DNA from: Corticium candelabrum
Taxonomy: Eukaryota > Porifera > Homoscleromorpha > Homosclerophorida > Plakinidae
Assembly: GCF_963422355.1 (NCBI RefSeq)
Contig: NC_085104.1
Location: 5,414,298 to 5,478,297 of the forward strand
Reading direction: 5' to 3'
Length of the DNA stretch: 64,000 nt
Under the pieces are notes generated by a model. The model did no database searches, was not told where the DNA came from, and was given only the letters and a program-made list of their open reading frames with translations. Made by a program: the position numbers and the translations under genes. Shown here piece after piece: positions 10,263 to 23,800 of this stretch; position 1 is the stretch's first letter, and the number at the start of each line of letters is the position of its first letter.

Positions 10263-13200
10263 ATGGCCTACCCAAAGGTATGTTTGCTTGCCATTTGGTC
10301 GTCTGTGAAGACAATTGTTTGCTCCGTAGTGGAGAAACTACGGCTTTTTTGACAAAGAGCTGGTGAAGAACTCAGAAGACGACCAAGCGGTGGAAGTACT
10401 GAAAGTAAGAGTTCTACAAGACTCACCTCTTGGCATGCATTTGGCGGAGACGGTATAACAGCGTTTAATCGATGTAGGAAATCAATATTACGGTGTCTAG
10501 CAGCGGACGAGGTCACATGGTGTTTGGAGATATCCGCTTTATTTTTGTTGCAAATGTCAGTATGAGAAGGACAGGCAGCGATAGGCAGTACTTTCTATAA
10601 GACGGGAGCCAAACTAACTTGCAATCGCAGTCTGAATCTAGTAGGGATAAACGGAGATTGTTGTAGCATAAAAGTTTTTCGTAAAATTTTCAAATTATTA
10701 TATTATATTTATATGTAATACAGTGTACTTTTGTTTATTTTAATGAATTGCTTGTTACAGCCTGCGTAGGACAGCGGAGCGAGGTTGTGACGTTTTCAGA
10801 GGTGTTTTTCTGTGTGTCTGTCACAGTGTGTCTGTCTCAGTCTGTAGACGTGATGTCTCTTGAATGGCTATGAGATCTTTAGAATAAATGTATGGTTGAC
10901 GTGCGGGTTGAGATTCCATCATAGATGGCATTTAGGTTTATTTAATAATTTTTGTATCTTGAAACAGGAATGTTGCAGCTTTAGGTATCCTGCCAGAGAG
11001 TTATTTTTATGATTTTATGGAGTAGATTACTGTATTATCTTTGAAACTCAAGTACTTGTAAGTGACATTATATTAAAGATATTTAGTAGTGCTGCACATT
11101 GAGAGGTTATTGGGAGGCAGAGCACGTGGGGAGATAGCAAATGAAACTTTGCGACTGACATGGTAGATTGGTGGAAGTCATTGCCAATTTGGTGTATTGC
11201 TGCAGTGCTCTTAAAGCATTATTAGATTTCTTACATTCGTGGCATTTTAGCAGCAGATCTAAGTGTGGCAGACAAAAATGGAAAGGTGGCGGGGACATTT
11301 GGGACATAATGTAGCCTCAGACTTTACTCCTGCGATGTCCTTACTGTTTTGGTACTTTAGGAAATATGCTTGTATTATTCTTTCCTTGACTATTGGTTCA
11401 CATGCTGATGGTTTCATTCATTTCTTGCATCGCAACCTGCAGCTGACCAATTTTAGGGCGTACCAGTGCAGGGTGTCTCATCTTATCCAGTTGAAACAAC
11501 ATAACATGCTGATCTCTGTTGGTGTAAGTTTGAATGCAGAGTGACTGTAGCTGAATTGATCATAGAGACATTATCCGTGTGTAGGATGATGATGAAAGTG
11601 GACCAATAGCCAAAGTGTGGAATTGTGACAAGGTAGGTATCCCTGGTTAGGTGCCAGTCAGTAATACAATAGCAGCTTGTTTGCGTTGCATATTTTAAAA
11701 GTATGCATTGCAAGTATATTTATGACAAGATGTATTTGAGGTGAACTACGTTTTACTATGATGAGATGATGTGTTGAATGGCGAATAGTGATTGTGGTGT
11801 CTTAGTATGTTTACTTACTTACACAGTTTGCTCATTTTTGTCAATGATATTTTATGCCACATGTTAATTGGTAATTTGTCTTACTGTGTAGTTTGTAGTT
11901 TCAGGATTAAGGAATTTTGTTCTCATTGTTAACTGGAGGCTAGGGTTACAGTAGTGTGGTCTGTGGACCAGTGATGCATTCATTGAACGGTGGGAGAAAT
12001 GGAAGGCCAATTGGAATGGAAGGCCGATTGGAATGCAGTGCATGTGCTCATTGTTATTACTGGTGCTAATGAATAGAGAAGCACTACATTGCTAAACTCT
12101 CGGCGGTGTATGTAGTCATATCTCGTCACTTCATAATGTCTTGCATACTGAGGTATTTAGCCCAACCCATTGGTTTCCGCTAGGGTTTCCAATGCAGGCG
12201 TGTAAACAAATTGTGCAAAGCTGTAACTCGTCTCCAGACTGACATACTTACAGGTCAGTCGCTCTGTCTGACAAACAGACGCACTGTCATGGACAATACA
12301 TGTTTCCCTTTGCAAATTCCCGTGGAGTACCAAATTTCTGTTGAAGACGACACTAGTGATTGTACCTGCAACAACACCACCCAGCCAAAACTCACACTGA
12401 AAATTCAAGCTGTCAACTATACCTACCGCATTGTGCCCGAATCTTACCAGCGCCTTCGCTTTCTAGACGCCTGGTTGTTGTTGGGAAAACATGCACATGC
12501 AAATGTAGATTAGGCATTGTTTCTAATTTCTAAACCCTTATGTAAAGCAAAGGACTAAACACCATGTACAGAATGGACGATCTGATGGCCGAATTCTCGT
12601 AGCAGCTACCAAACAAAGAGAGGTGGAGCCTTATGATGACATCACATTTGTCTATTGACTGGTAATGACACCACATCTCGTCTATTGGTCAGAATAACTT
12701 CATTTGCATCTGAGCTAATCGAGTATAAATATGTTCATACGGTCGTCACCAGACTACTTTTTTTTGATATCCAGGCCTCGGGTAATTAGTGTACCGGTCG
12801 ATGTCATGATGTCTTCACGCTTTCAAGACCTATTGAATAGCTATTGTTAGGCCACAAGAAGAAAATTAGTTGTTTGACAGGAAATTTGGATCAGAAATCC
12901 GTGCGAGCGCACATTTTATTTTTATTTTTTATTTTTACAATTATTAATATTAATATAAATATTAAATAACATTTAGGTAGTTCTTCTTGCAAGCAAATGC
13001 CTTTTGCACCCCTAGTAGGCAAATGAGAAGCGGTATTCTCATTCTAAGACTTTGTACAGTATACAAACAGAGCAGCTCCGCACAAACCGACTACACTACA
13101 CTAATTGATGGAAGAACTGAACAGTGCGTGCCTCCCGTCCACAGCAACACGTTGTTGGCCATTTAGCTAGTAGATACTCATTTTCCTACTTGGATGCAGT

Positions 13201-15230
13201 CCGGATGCCCAGATAATTTACGTATCTGGTATGCATACACGTGTATATGATAGATTTTTCTAGTTTCGTGAGATCTATTAGAACAATCGTTATTTGCTAA
13301 TTTCTTTCACGGCTTTACATACGTAGATTTGGCAGAAATAATACGTCCTGTTACTACCGTAGTTACTACAAGCACATGCACAGTCAGGATAAAATATAAA
13401 AAAGATTGGTGCGGGGCTAAAAATTGGTGCACGCGCTCCTGTCAAACAACTAATTTTGTTCTTGTGGCCTTAAGTGACAGCATTGGCCCAGATTGGACGT
13501 GACCTGTAGTGTCGGGGTGGTGCTAGTTTGTTCCAATTAGATATTGCAGATGCTTGCACATGCTTGCTTGTTGTAATAGTTTAGTGTTAGTGTTTGGTGG
13601 GGATTGCAATTTGTTTAACATAAATTTAATTAAAATTGCATTGGATTGTGCCACATTAATGTTTGGAGTGACGGTTATGTGGTGGTATCAATTTCTCTTT
13701 ACACTTGGTCGTAGTGCAAAATTTCTCTATTCAAATTATTGCCAACAGCAATTCTTGTCTTGTGCTATAGTGATGCAGTTCTCTACATGAAAAACATTGA
13801 AATTGATACTTGAGTAGGATACATTTGAGTGTGTAGGGACTTCTCGTCACGGAGTGTAAAGAAGGACACCGCAGTGAGTGGTGGACTGCTTTGCGAGACT
13901 CTTAAATGTGCTCAATTGACTTCCAGTTTGTTAGCGTGTGTCACGCTCGGGGATTTATTGAGCCAATCAGCAGTCTTTTTGGGATACGAAAAATAGGTGA
14001 TGTAACAATCCCGCGCTATATGACTGAAATGACAGAAAAGCTGTGATGTCATATCCATAGCAACAAAGTTACTAGGGTCAAACTGTTGTCAAACTAAGGA
14101 ATGCAGAGTAAAGTTTAGGTCTGCGATTGTCTTTCAGAAAAATCATAAAACAAACGAATTTATCATTGTTCAAGTAGCCAAAAGAAGGTCCCATAGGCAC
14201 CATGCATGTAACATTGCACACGACCAAAATGTCATCCACGATCTTCGAGAGAGCAATATGTTTTTGCTGTAATGCAGGACTGATGAACGATTGACGTCGT
14301 CTTGCAAGAAAGATTCATAGGGAACGTTGAAGCTGCATGCATGACTACACTTTTGGCTTGCTTCTGGATCCAGTCACTACATGTCGATTCACAACATAAT
14401 ACGATCGAGGAACATGCGTCAAATGAGGCTTCTGTTTGTATAGGATCGCTATTGCTAAAAGAGTTGATTTCCCGTGCATGCACAGAGACGTAGCTAGGCA
14501 TGGGGCGTTGCCTTAAAAAATAGGCGTGGTACCATCATGTGTACATGTGTACACATCTTGGTCCAGTTTCTGTTGTGTGCCTGCAGCATGATCGAGTCTC
14601 CCACAATTGTGTAAACTTACAGTACGTATTGCTGTTTGTTGATAGTGTGAGCTGTAATTTATCTTTGATGTCATTGTGAGCACTAGGGCAAATTGTAGAT
14701 ATTAATAATCAAATTTATATCAGTCACAAAGTTTATATCAACTTTTCTCGGTTAAAAGTAGTTCTGGCTATACCACTGATGCAGCTAGGACACAGACGAG
14801 ACGCTACGATGAATTAATGTAACAAAAAATGATAGCAACGGCTCAACAAAAGCACGATAATTGAGTCCACCACAGTAGTTAACTTCAAGTGATGCAAACG
14901 ATACAGAATTGAGAAATGATGTGGACAACAACCCCTCTCTGTGCAAGAGTCACATTGCTGTCGCATGTGCATATGCTGAATTTGAAGTAGTGTGGTGACA
15001 TTGATGATATTTAATTGATTATATCTTTAACCAGATTGATGCATCCTGGTGTTCTCACTATACATTCTAGCAACAAGCTAATGATTAATTAATGATAATG
15101 ACCAATAGATAGTAGACAAAAAGCAATACAATTTACATTGATGTTCACAATAAATACATTAATCAATTTATATTTGTTACAGAATCATTTCATAAATCAT
15201 AAAATAGTAATTAAACCATGCAATTCACTT

Positions 15231-15306
<76 letters not shown>

Positions 15307-17825
15307 CTACAAGCACATCCGCTCAGCTCTGAAGCGAGTAGAACACAGCTTCATTTACTAGTTAATTGTTGGGAGGCATATTCCTTTGTATTAGTGCTTG
15401 GTTTCTGAGTTGTGTTTATGTGTGTAGTTGGACAGAAGTGGTACTCCTCATTGTTCAAGGTTGCTTCCTCTTACCACTGGTGGACGAACTGTGCAGGTTA
15501 GGACTTTGGACAACTGTCTGTGTAAGTTGGTGGTAGATCTGTCAGATACAAGATAAAGACATCGTGTTGTCGCCAGAGAGTTGCATACCATTTTAGTCTA
15601 CACTGTTGTGTATATACTGCATGACTACACATCCAATCTTCATTGTCCTGCAGATATGACATCAATCAGCTAGTATGAGTTACGTAGTGACTGTGTAGCA
15701 TGCTGGTGGTGAAAGAAAATACAACTTCCAAGAAACCTAGGCATGTAGTGCTCACAATAAATCAGCAAGTGAAGATTCGTCAACAGTTGGAATTATTGTC
15801 TCGTTCCGGCATCACACTAAATATGGGGTTCAGAAGACACTTCACTTATCTGTTCTTTTTCCATATCCGACGCTATGTTCAGGTTCTGCTACCCACAGGG
15901 AGTCGGATAATCGAGGATGCACTGTATGAAGATATTTATCTACTAGTGAGATTGAGTACGTGTTTATCATCTGTACTCTTTATTTTAGAATTAGAAGTAA
16001 AACATAAATAAGTCATTGAAATGGATCTTGTTACACACTGCAGATCAGACTAACCATAGAATTCAGGTGGTTATGTGTGAGTCATGAACCCCAAGATATA
16101 GATCCGTATGTTGGCATGCTCTTGCTATCTCAAATGGTTGTGCTACATTCTTTAACATGTTTGGGCCAGGAAGGTCTTTAGCTTTGAAAGCTAGCGAAAT
16201 TGAAGCTTTATGACAAATGCACATTGTGTATGGTGTGTGTGTGTGCACGCGCATGTGCGCGTGCTTGTGTGCATGCGGGTGGGCGGGTGGGTGGGCGGGC
16301 GGGCGGGCGGGCGGGCGGGCGGGCGGGCGTGCGGGCGGGCGGGCGTGCGTGCGTGCGGGCGGGCGTGCGTGCGTGCGGGCGGGCGGGCGTGCGTGCGGGC
16401 GGGCGGGCGGGCGTGCGGGCGGGCGGGCGGGTGGGTGTGCGGGCGGGCGTGCGTGCGTGCGTGCGGGCGGGCGTGCGTGCGTGCGTGCGGGCGGGCGGGC
16501 GGGCGGGCGGGTGGGTGTGCGGGCGGGCGGGTGGGCGTGCGGGCGGGTGGGTTTGTGGGTGGGTGGGTGGATTTGTGTTCACATGTTTTTTGTCCATGTG
16601 GATGTATATTGTGTTGGCATATCAGTAGTGAATTAATGTTATGTAGCCTATATCGGTCATTGCTGTTAATGAAACTGATCATAGTCCTCAATTGGCTGTT
16701 GGCTACTGTAATGGCACAGTGACACTAATCAAGGATATTGTCAAAGAGAGGTAATCCAATTTTTGTAACTATTGCAAAAGTCATTGAATAAATCTTGGCA
16801 TTTCAGAATGTTTCGAAGCAGTCAGCAACATATCCTGCATCAAGACAAAGACCCAATAACAGGTATAGACTAAGTGCATTATACTATTTATGTACTAGCT
16901 TTGAAGCAGTATTTATTATAGGCCTTGCGTTTGCACCAGGAAAAGGTGCAGCTGTACTGTACGTTGTGACGTCAAATGCCGTGTTTAGTTATCAACTAGG
17001 ACAGTCATCTCATCGAGTGGTAGGCTCTTATTAGATCAGAACTTGCCTCTTCACGCTGTTACTAAAATCACATTCTGTGGACATGCAGTACTGTTATTAC
17101 ATGAAACATGATATTGTACTGTTGACAAGCCGTGTAGTTCTGCTGCAGTGTGTGATTGCTTTTTAATGTCAATTGCGTTTGTGTAATTTCTGCTGCCTGT
17201 ATAGTCACTGGGGCAGATGGGATGTGAAGTTGACTGCTCAACAGTTAGTGATCAGTCGCAAGATTATCAGTTTGTTGTCGGGAGGAAAGAGGTCAGTTGT
17301 CGTCATTTGATTATAACCTTGGCTACCACAATATTGTTGGTTAATTACTGATTAATATGTTTTGCAAAATTGTTGAGATGGTTGGGTAGGAACTTGACGT
17401 TTTTTACTAGGCCATAATTGATGGCTTACTAAGTTACTGTACTGGAATTGTTAGCAATGTTGGTCTACTGTCATAAACAGCATGATGGTAATCACGTGTG
17501 GTTAATCAAGTTGTTAGTGTTTAACAGAAAAGGAGTTTGGTTTTTGTGGCCAGTGTTGCGTTCTGCTGATTTGCACTGTTGTGAAGTAACAGATAATGCC
17601 AGTTATATTGAAAGAAGACTTAATAAAATGTAGTAAAATGTGATTGCCATTCGTATAATATAATAATATATTTATATCTACTAGATTTTGTGGTTTGTAA
17701 TAAGATGAAACGAGCATGTTAATTAATCCATGGTTATGAATGCAGTACACCTTACCTTCTGTATGGACCCTTGAGGTCTGGACGTTTGCTTACCACAGGC
17801 AGAATCAGAAATAGTGGCTTTTGTC

Positions 17826-17894
<69 letters not shown>

Positions 17895-20800
17895 TGCGTA
17901 TATACACACGTGATTATGGAAGTTGCAATCAAAATAACATTATAGCTAAAATGACTCTGAAACTGTTATACAACATTGCTAAAATGTTGCTGAAAAATAT
18001 TACGGAGACCTTTGATCCCAATGCTTGCATAAGGAGGTAAAGGGTGTATTTACATATAATTTTATAACAATGAACAATTGCAATTAGTCTGTGAAAGAAG
18101 TACATTTTGTATCTCTTTGTCTACAAAACGAAAATAAATATTTTAGTAACATTATTAAATAATTTTTATTTAAACTATACTATATTAGTAAAATTGGATT
18201 GTTATCTACATAGACATAAGTCATAATGTGTTGCTATAGACCAACATTGTTTTCTATGTAAATCATAGTTGTAATAGACAAATGACGATATGTTAAGGGT
18301 TTGGAGTGGAAAGTTATGATTTGCTGTTTTGCTGTTAGGCAATCTACTTCTACCAGCCAGAGGACAAAGGACCATGCTTTGTGTTTGAAGGAGAGAAAAC
18401 TCAAATACATTGGTTCCGAAGTTTTCTTGTGGTCGTGTTCAGAGACTTGAAGGCAGTGAAACCAGCTGGGGGGTGAGCGAGTGATTGAAACTGTAATGAG
18501 CACGTACATAACAAATGTTCCATACTTCACGGTTGTTGCAGTGGCAAGCCAGTGTGTAATGTGACCATCTACGACATACAGAACAAATACATTGCATCAA
18601 GCTCACCCTTTCCAGATGTTCGTGCCGTCTTGTGGGAGTGGGGAGCTCTGTATATAGTATCTGGTTCTGACCACAAATTATATCGTCTTGACGAAAAGAG
18701 CACAGCTAGCAAGTTGGACATTCTTTTTAGGAAGAATCAGTATGAGATGGCAATCAAGTAAGCAGTAGTGGTAAGGTGCTGTTGTGCTTGTTTTATGCCA
18801 TTGAGAATGTTGTTCTTGTTTTCTGTGTTTTGGAAATAATGCTTGTATCTATACTTGTGTGTTTGTTTGTCTTTTTTTTGTTGGTATCTCTGTGTGTTGT
18901 GTTGTCTGTTTCATGTTTCTTGTTTTTGTTGATCTGTTTGTCTGTCTGTCTATCTCTCACATTTTTACTTACTTGTACTTTACTTATTGTGCCAGCTGCT
19001 AGGTTTTGCTGTTTGCAAATGTGTCACTTCTGTTCTTTGTTGAGCTAAGTCTTGTTGTTTCAGTCTGGCTAGGAATCAACGTTATGACATGGATGGATTA
19101 GTTGATATCTTTAGACAATATGGTGACCATTTGTACAGGTATGTACAGAGAAGCAGAGTACGTATCCCTTAGTATTGTGTACTTCACTTACTGTTTGTTG
19201 TGATAGTAAAGGAGACTACGATGGAGCCATCAAACAGTATGTGAGAACGATTAGCCGCTTGGAGCCGTCTTATGTCATCAGGAGGGTCAGTTTGTTGTTG
19301 ATCATTTGTGTCTTATTCGTTCCTGAAGTGGCTGTGAACAGTTTCTAGATGCTCAACGCATACACAACTTGACCTCCTATTTAGAGGTGAGTTTCACTAT
19401 AGTCTGTAGTTGAATTGAAGGTAATGAGTACATGTATAGCACTTACTGATGGTCAGGAATTCTGACTGAACAACAAGAACCTGACTATTATTGACACAGT
19501 TTGTTGTCGTAGTTGTAGGTAGTCATGCAATGCAAAGTGTAATTTATAGACAGTGCTGTACTGTACAGGTTTGATTCAACATAATTGCCATAAACTGTTG
19601 GAGCTTAATGTCTCAATCAAGTACTTAATGGTCATTGATGTTTGCTGGAGACTTTTCCTTTGCTTGGTTTGAGAGTTTGAAGCTACATGTGTGGCTGACT
19701 TCAATTGTTGTGGTGCTATGTACATACAGATGGAAGTATTTCTGTCTGCTTGCTAGTATCATCATGGATTAGTTGGTATGATAGTTTGATTGTATACAGT
19801 TGGAGGAGGAGAGATGACTATAGGCAGAACCAGTTCCACTTTCATATAGTTTTGGTAGAACTCAGAGGTACTGTATTTCTTCAATTAAATGCCGCAGCGT
19901 TTATATTTAGCTATGGTGGTATTTCTGCGGCATCTAAACCAGGGCGGCGTTTATTCGAGGGCATCATTTATTTGTCCATCTGTTCTTTAGGAGTGTGTAC
20001 ATGTACACGCTGTAGGTCTGACACTTTCAAGCCAACAACGCCTACTGTGCTGCTATGCATTTCACTTTTTGAGACATCGTGTGCTAAAACAGTATCTGAG
20101 TACGTTGTCTAAAGAAATTTTTGCCTTGCGTGTGCCTTCGGAGAAGTATGATTTTCTTTCAAACTCCTAGCAGTAGATCTTGCTAGATCTATTGGAATTT
20201 ATTGGAGTGCGGTGTTTATTTGAGGGGGGAGTTTAATCGAAGAAATACGGTAATAAGAGTTGGGCAACAGCCTGGAGCAGTTTGGTGCATGAGATCATAT
20301 AGCCATCCATACTGACAATATTGTATCAGTTGATGTCTTTTGATGTTTGCCATGATTTTTGTGACAAAATTTATTCAAGTACTGTTACGCTTACCTAAGA
20401 TGAGATGACATTAGTCAATAGTGTGACCCCAACTAGGTGATTAAAATCTTACGTATAGAATCATGTTTAACATAGCAAGTTTATAATTCCTTCATGGAAG
20501 ATTATGATGTATGGAGAAGTGTGACATGAATCAGATAGTATTGTGGTAGTTTGCTCCAAATGTAGCTTTTCTTTTACAATAGACTCTTGCTTAGAGTTTA
20601 AATAGATTAGAGATGCAGTGGTGTTTTTTTCTTACATTTCCATCATCATAATACTGGTAGTACACCTGTTCTATTCAATGACACAAATACTTGAATTGAG
20701 TATGAGAAGTGTGTCGGTATCTCTCAACTGAAAGAACAGACTAATATGTAAGATTCACTTACCTTTGTATATCTTCTCAAGTACAGAAGTTTAGTTATTA

Positions 20801-23800
20801 ATACTCTAAGTGAGTGCTTGGATTATAAACAAGTCCAGTTTATGTACTACGACTGTCAATGATGTACTTGCTATTAGGTGGACTATCATTTGTACATTTT
20901 GTATTTCAGTAGGATTGGTTTTCATGTTTTACTAATTTGTGTTGGATTTAGGAGCTACATGCTAAGTCATTGGCGAATACAGACCACACGACTCTTCTTC
21001 TCAACTGCTACACGAAGCTAAAAGACGTCAGAAAACTGAAACAGTTTATTCAGGTACTACAACATCTAGAAGTTGCAGACGATATTTGTAACCAATTTCT
21101 CTACAGACCGACAGGAAATTAAACTTTGATGTGGAGACAGCCATCAAGGTCAGTGTGCACTCAGTAGAAATCGACATCTTTAAAGATACATATTGCAAGT
21201 TTAGATGGGTGGCTATTAATTTATTGCTGTAGTCGTTGCTGTTGAATATGAGTTAGAGCAGTCTAGCTGAATGTACTTGAATGTTCCAGGTGTGCAGACA
21301 AGCGAGCTACTTTGAGCATGCTCTACATCTTGCCAAGAAATTTGAACAACACGACTGGTATCTCAAGATACGAATCGAAGACCAGCAACAGTATGGAGAA
21401 GCATTGGATTACATAGGAAGACTTAACTTTCTTGAAGTAAGTAGCTTGTGTGTACTATTGCATATCACAGTAGCAACCTGGAGATTTGGTTTTGTATCAA
21501 AATGTAAATCCCTTCTATTGTAATTGAAGTATCTAATTGAAATGAGAACGCAGATTTTTTGTTATGAGCTACATGCGATTTATATTGCAATATTTTTGTT
21601 AGGCTGAGTTTAATTTAAAGAAATATGGCAAAGCATTGGTGAACGAACGACCTGACGAAACCACAGAGCTCTTGAAGTTACTTTGTACAGCCAAATGGCC
21701 AGGAGGAGGTAACTGCCTTACTGTGGGACACGCTTCATTTGTATTGATAATCACTTATAGGTCAGTCTGTTGGAGATATGCGAGCTCAACCAGAAGAGTT
21801 TGTGCACATCTTTGTGCAAAGGAAAGAACAGCTGCAGCTTTTTTTGGAGCACATGGTGCAGGTACATTTAGTTGTGGTATGGTGTGTTAGCGTAACTTCT
21901 CTGTGTGAAGGGGACATCATTGAAAATACATGGGGTGAAAATGTTGAATAGCCTGTCTATGTTCATGTGCCAGTTTGTTTATGTCAATTTGTTTGTTTGT
22001 TTGTTTACTGTGCCATCCATGTATGAGTCTTTTTGTTTGTGGGTTATTGGATAGCGTGGCTGGGCTTCCTCATTTAATCGTCATGTCAAGCCTAATTGGT
22101 TGTATATTATGAAATAAACACAGTTATGAAACTATTGCATTACTACATTTGTATGATGGACATGCATCTTAGAAAAAGTGGTTGAAAGCTAAGCAGTGTA
22201 ACTTTTGAAACACTGATTGATATAGCACTGATCAGCTTGTGTACGTTGTAGTTCGGGTGCCTTACCTCCAGCTGTTGTGTTGATTTATGTACAAAAAATG
22301 TCTTTCATTCTATTGTGGTTGCTGTGAATCACTGAAAGACACTCCAAAGGGACATTGATGTTATGTTTGATTGATGCTTACCCTGTGACCAATGAAATAC
22401 CACAGATTACTCTTGTAGAGTAAAAGTTACTTATTATATAGCAACCTCATGCAAGACAGAGTGTTATCATTGCTACACTGATAGTTTGTTTCTTTGCTAT
22501 TAATTGTTATGTGTGAGTATGTAGAGTAGTCATGCTTTTGTTCCCTTTATGACGATTCTGAGTAAGTTGTGTTGTAAATTGTAGTTTCAGCCAGTGAATT
22601 CCAAGTTGGTTTATAATACACTTCTTGAACTTTACCTTCAACATGTCTCGGAAGAGACAGCGGTAAGTGACCAGTGAAGATTGCTTTGACGAATTCTTAG
22701 TCGCCTGTTGCAGGTTGAGAGACAAAGACGGGAAGACAAGGCTATGGATCTGTTGAGAAGCCCCGATGTCAGTCATTCTGGGTGAAATGTTTACAATGCT
22801 ATGCATTTTTGTTGGCTTTTTGTGTAGGCCGACTTTGATATTGACCATGCTCTCGTACTGGCTCAGATGCACGACTTTCGAGCTGGCGTGCTTTACTTAT
22901 ATGAAAGAGCTCGATTGTAAGACAACGTAACCGATTTGAGAGCATTGCTTCGTGTAGCGCTGGTTTTGTTTTGCCAGATATCATCAGATTTTACAGCATC
23001 ACATGGAGCATGATGATTATCATCAAGTTATCGAGACGTGTAACAGCCATGGGTAAGGCCACTGCGTGCGTGTCACTGTGTACTGATGGTATGGGACGAA
23101 TGCTCTGTTTGTAGGCAAAAGGATCCCAATTTGTGGGTTCAGGCTCTTTCGTACTTTGCTGGTAAGGAGGACGACTGCCGAGAACAGATCGCCGAAGTCC
23201 TCAATCGTATCCTCTGACAACCGAGTTTTAATTTTATACGATGGACTTGTGTTTGGTGTCCTTAGTTTGATTTGCAGATATTGAAAAGCGTAATCTTCTT
23301 CCGCCGCTAATGGTGATACAGACATTGGCTCGTAATTCGACATGCACACTCGCCGTGGTGAAGGATTACGTGTCTCGATGTCTGCAGAGAGAGAACCAGC
23401 AGATTGCCGAGGTAATTGTTGTATTTGTAGATGCACTAAGGCAACCAGATTGCATGCTTTGTAAGTTGTAAAATCATGGGACACCTCATAGAGTTGCAAC
23501 AATTTGTATGAGAGGATTGAGTCCAGTGTCTTTATGTAATCTCAGCTGTATGTTGCTCTCCGTACATGTATGGATGGCAGAGAGTTATGTGATTTATTAT
23601 GGTTTGTACATAATGAGGTTGTTTGAGATGTAGTGAATGTTTTGCAATTTTAGTCAAATGATTGCACATGTTCGGATCTTTTGTTCTGTTTGTGTGTATC
23701 AAGTGCACTGTACGTGAGTTATCGTTTCTTTTTGTTTTCTGTTTGACTAGATTGACAATAGTTGCATGTCATGAGTTAACTGTTGATGATTCAGTGTTTG

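Noticed and set aside
16191-16722. Five overlapping ORFs of 129-170 codons (GGRAGG / ARPPARP)
   Set aside because: All derive from the stop-free tetranucleotide array in a VPS11 intron; no start context or conservation.
19705-20112. 135-codon plus-strand ORF
   Set aside because: Runs across the edge of a MITE in VPS11 intron 15; the frame is accidental.
22507-23502. Minus-strand ORFs of 121 and 159 codons
   Set aside because: Antisense shadows of VPS11 exons 21-26.
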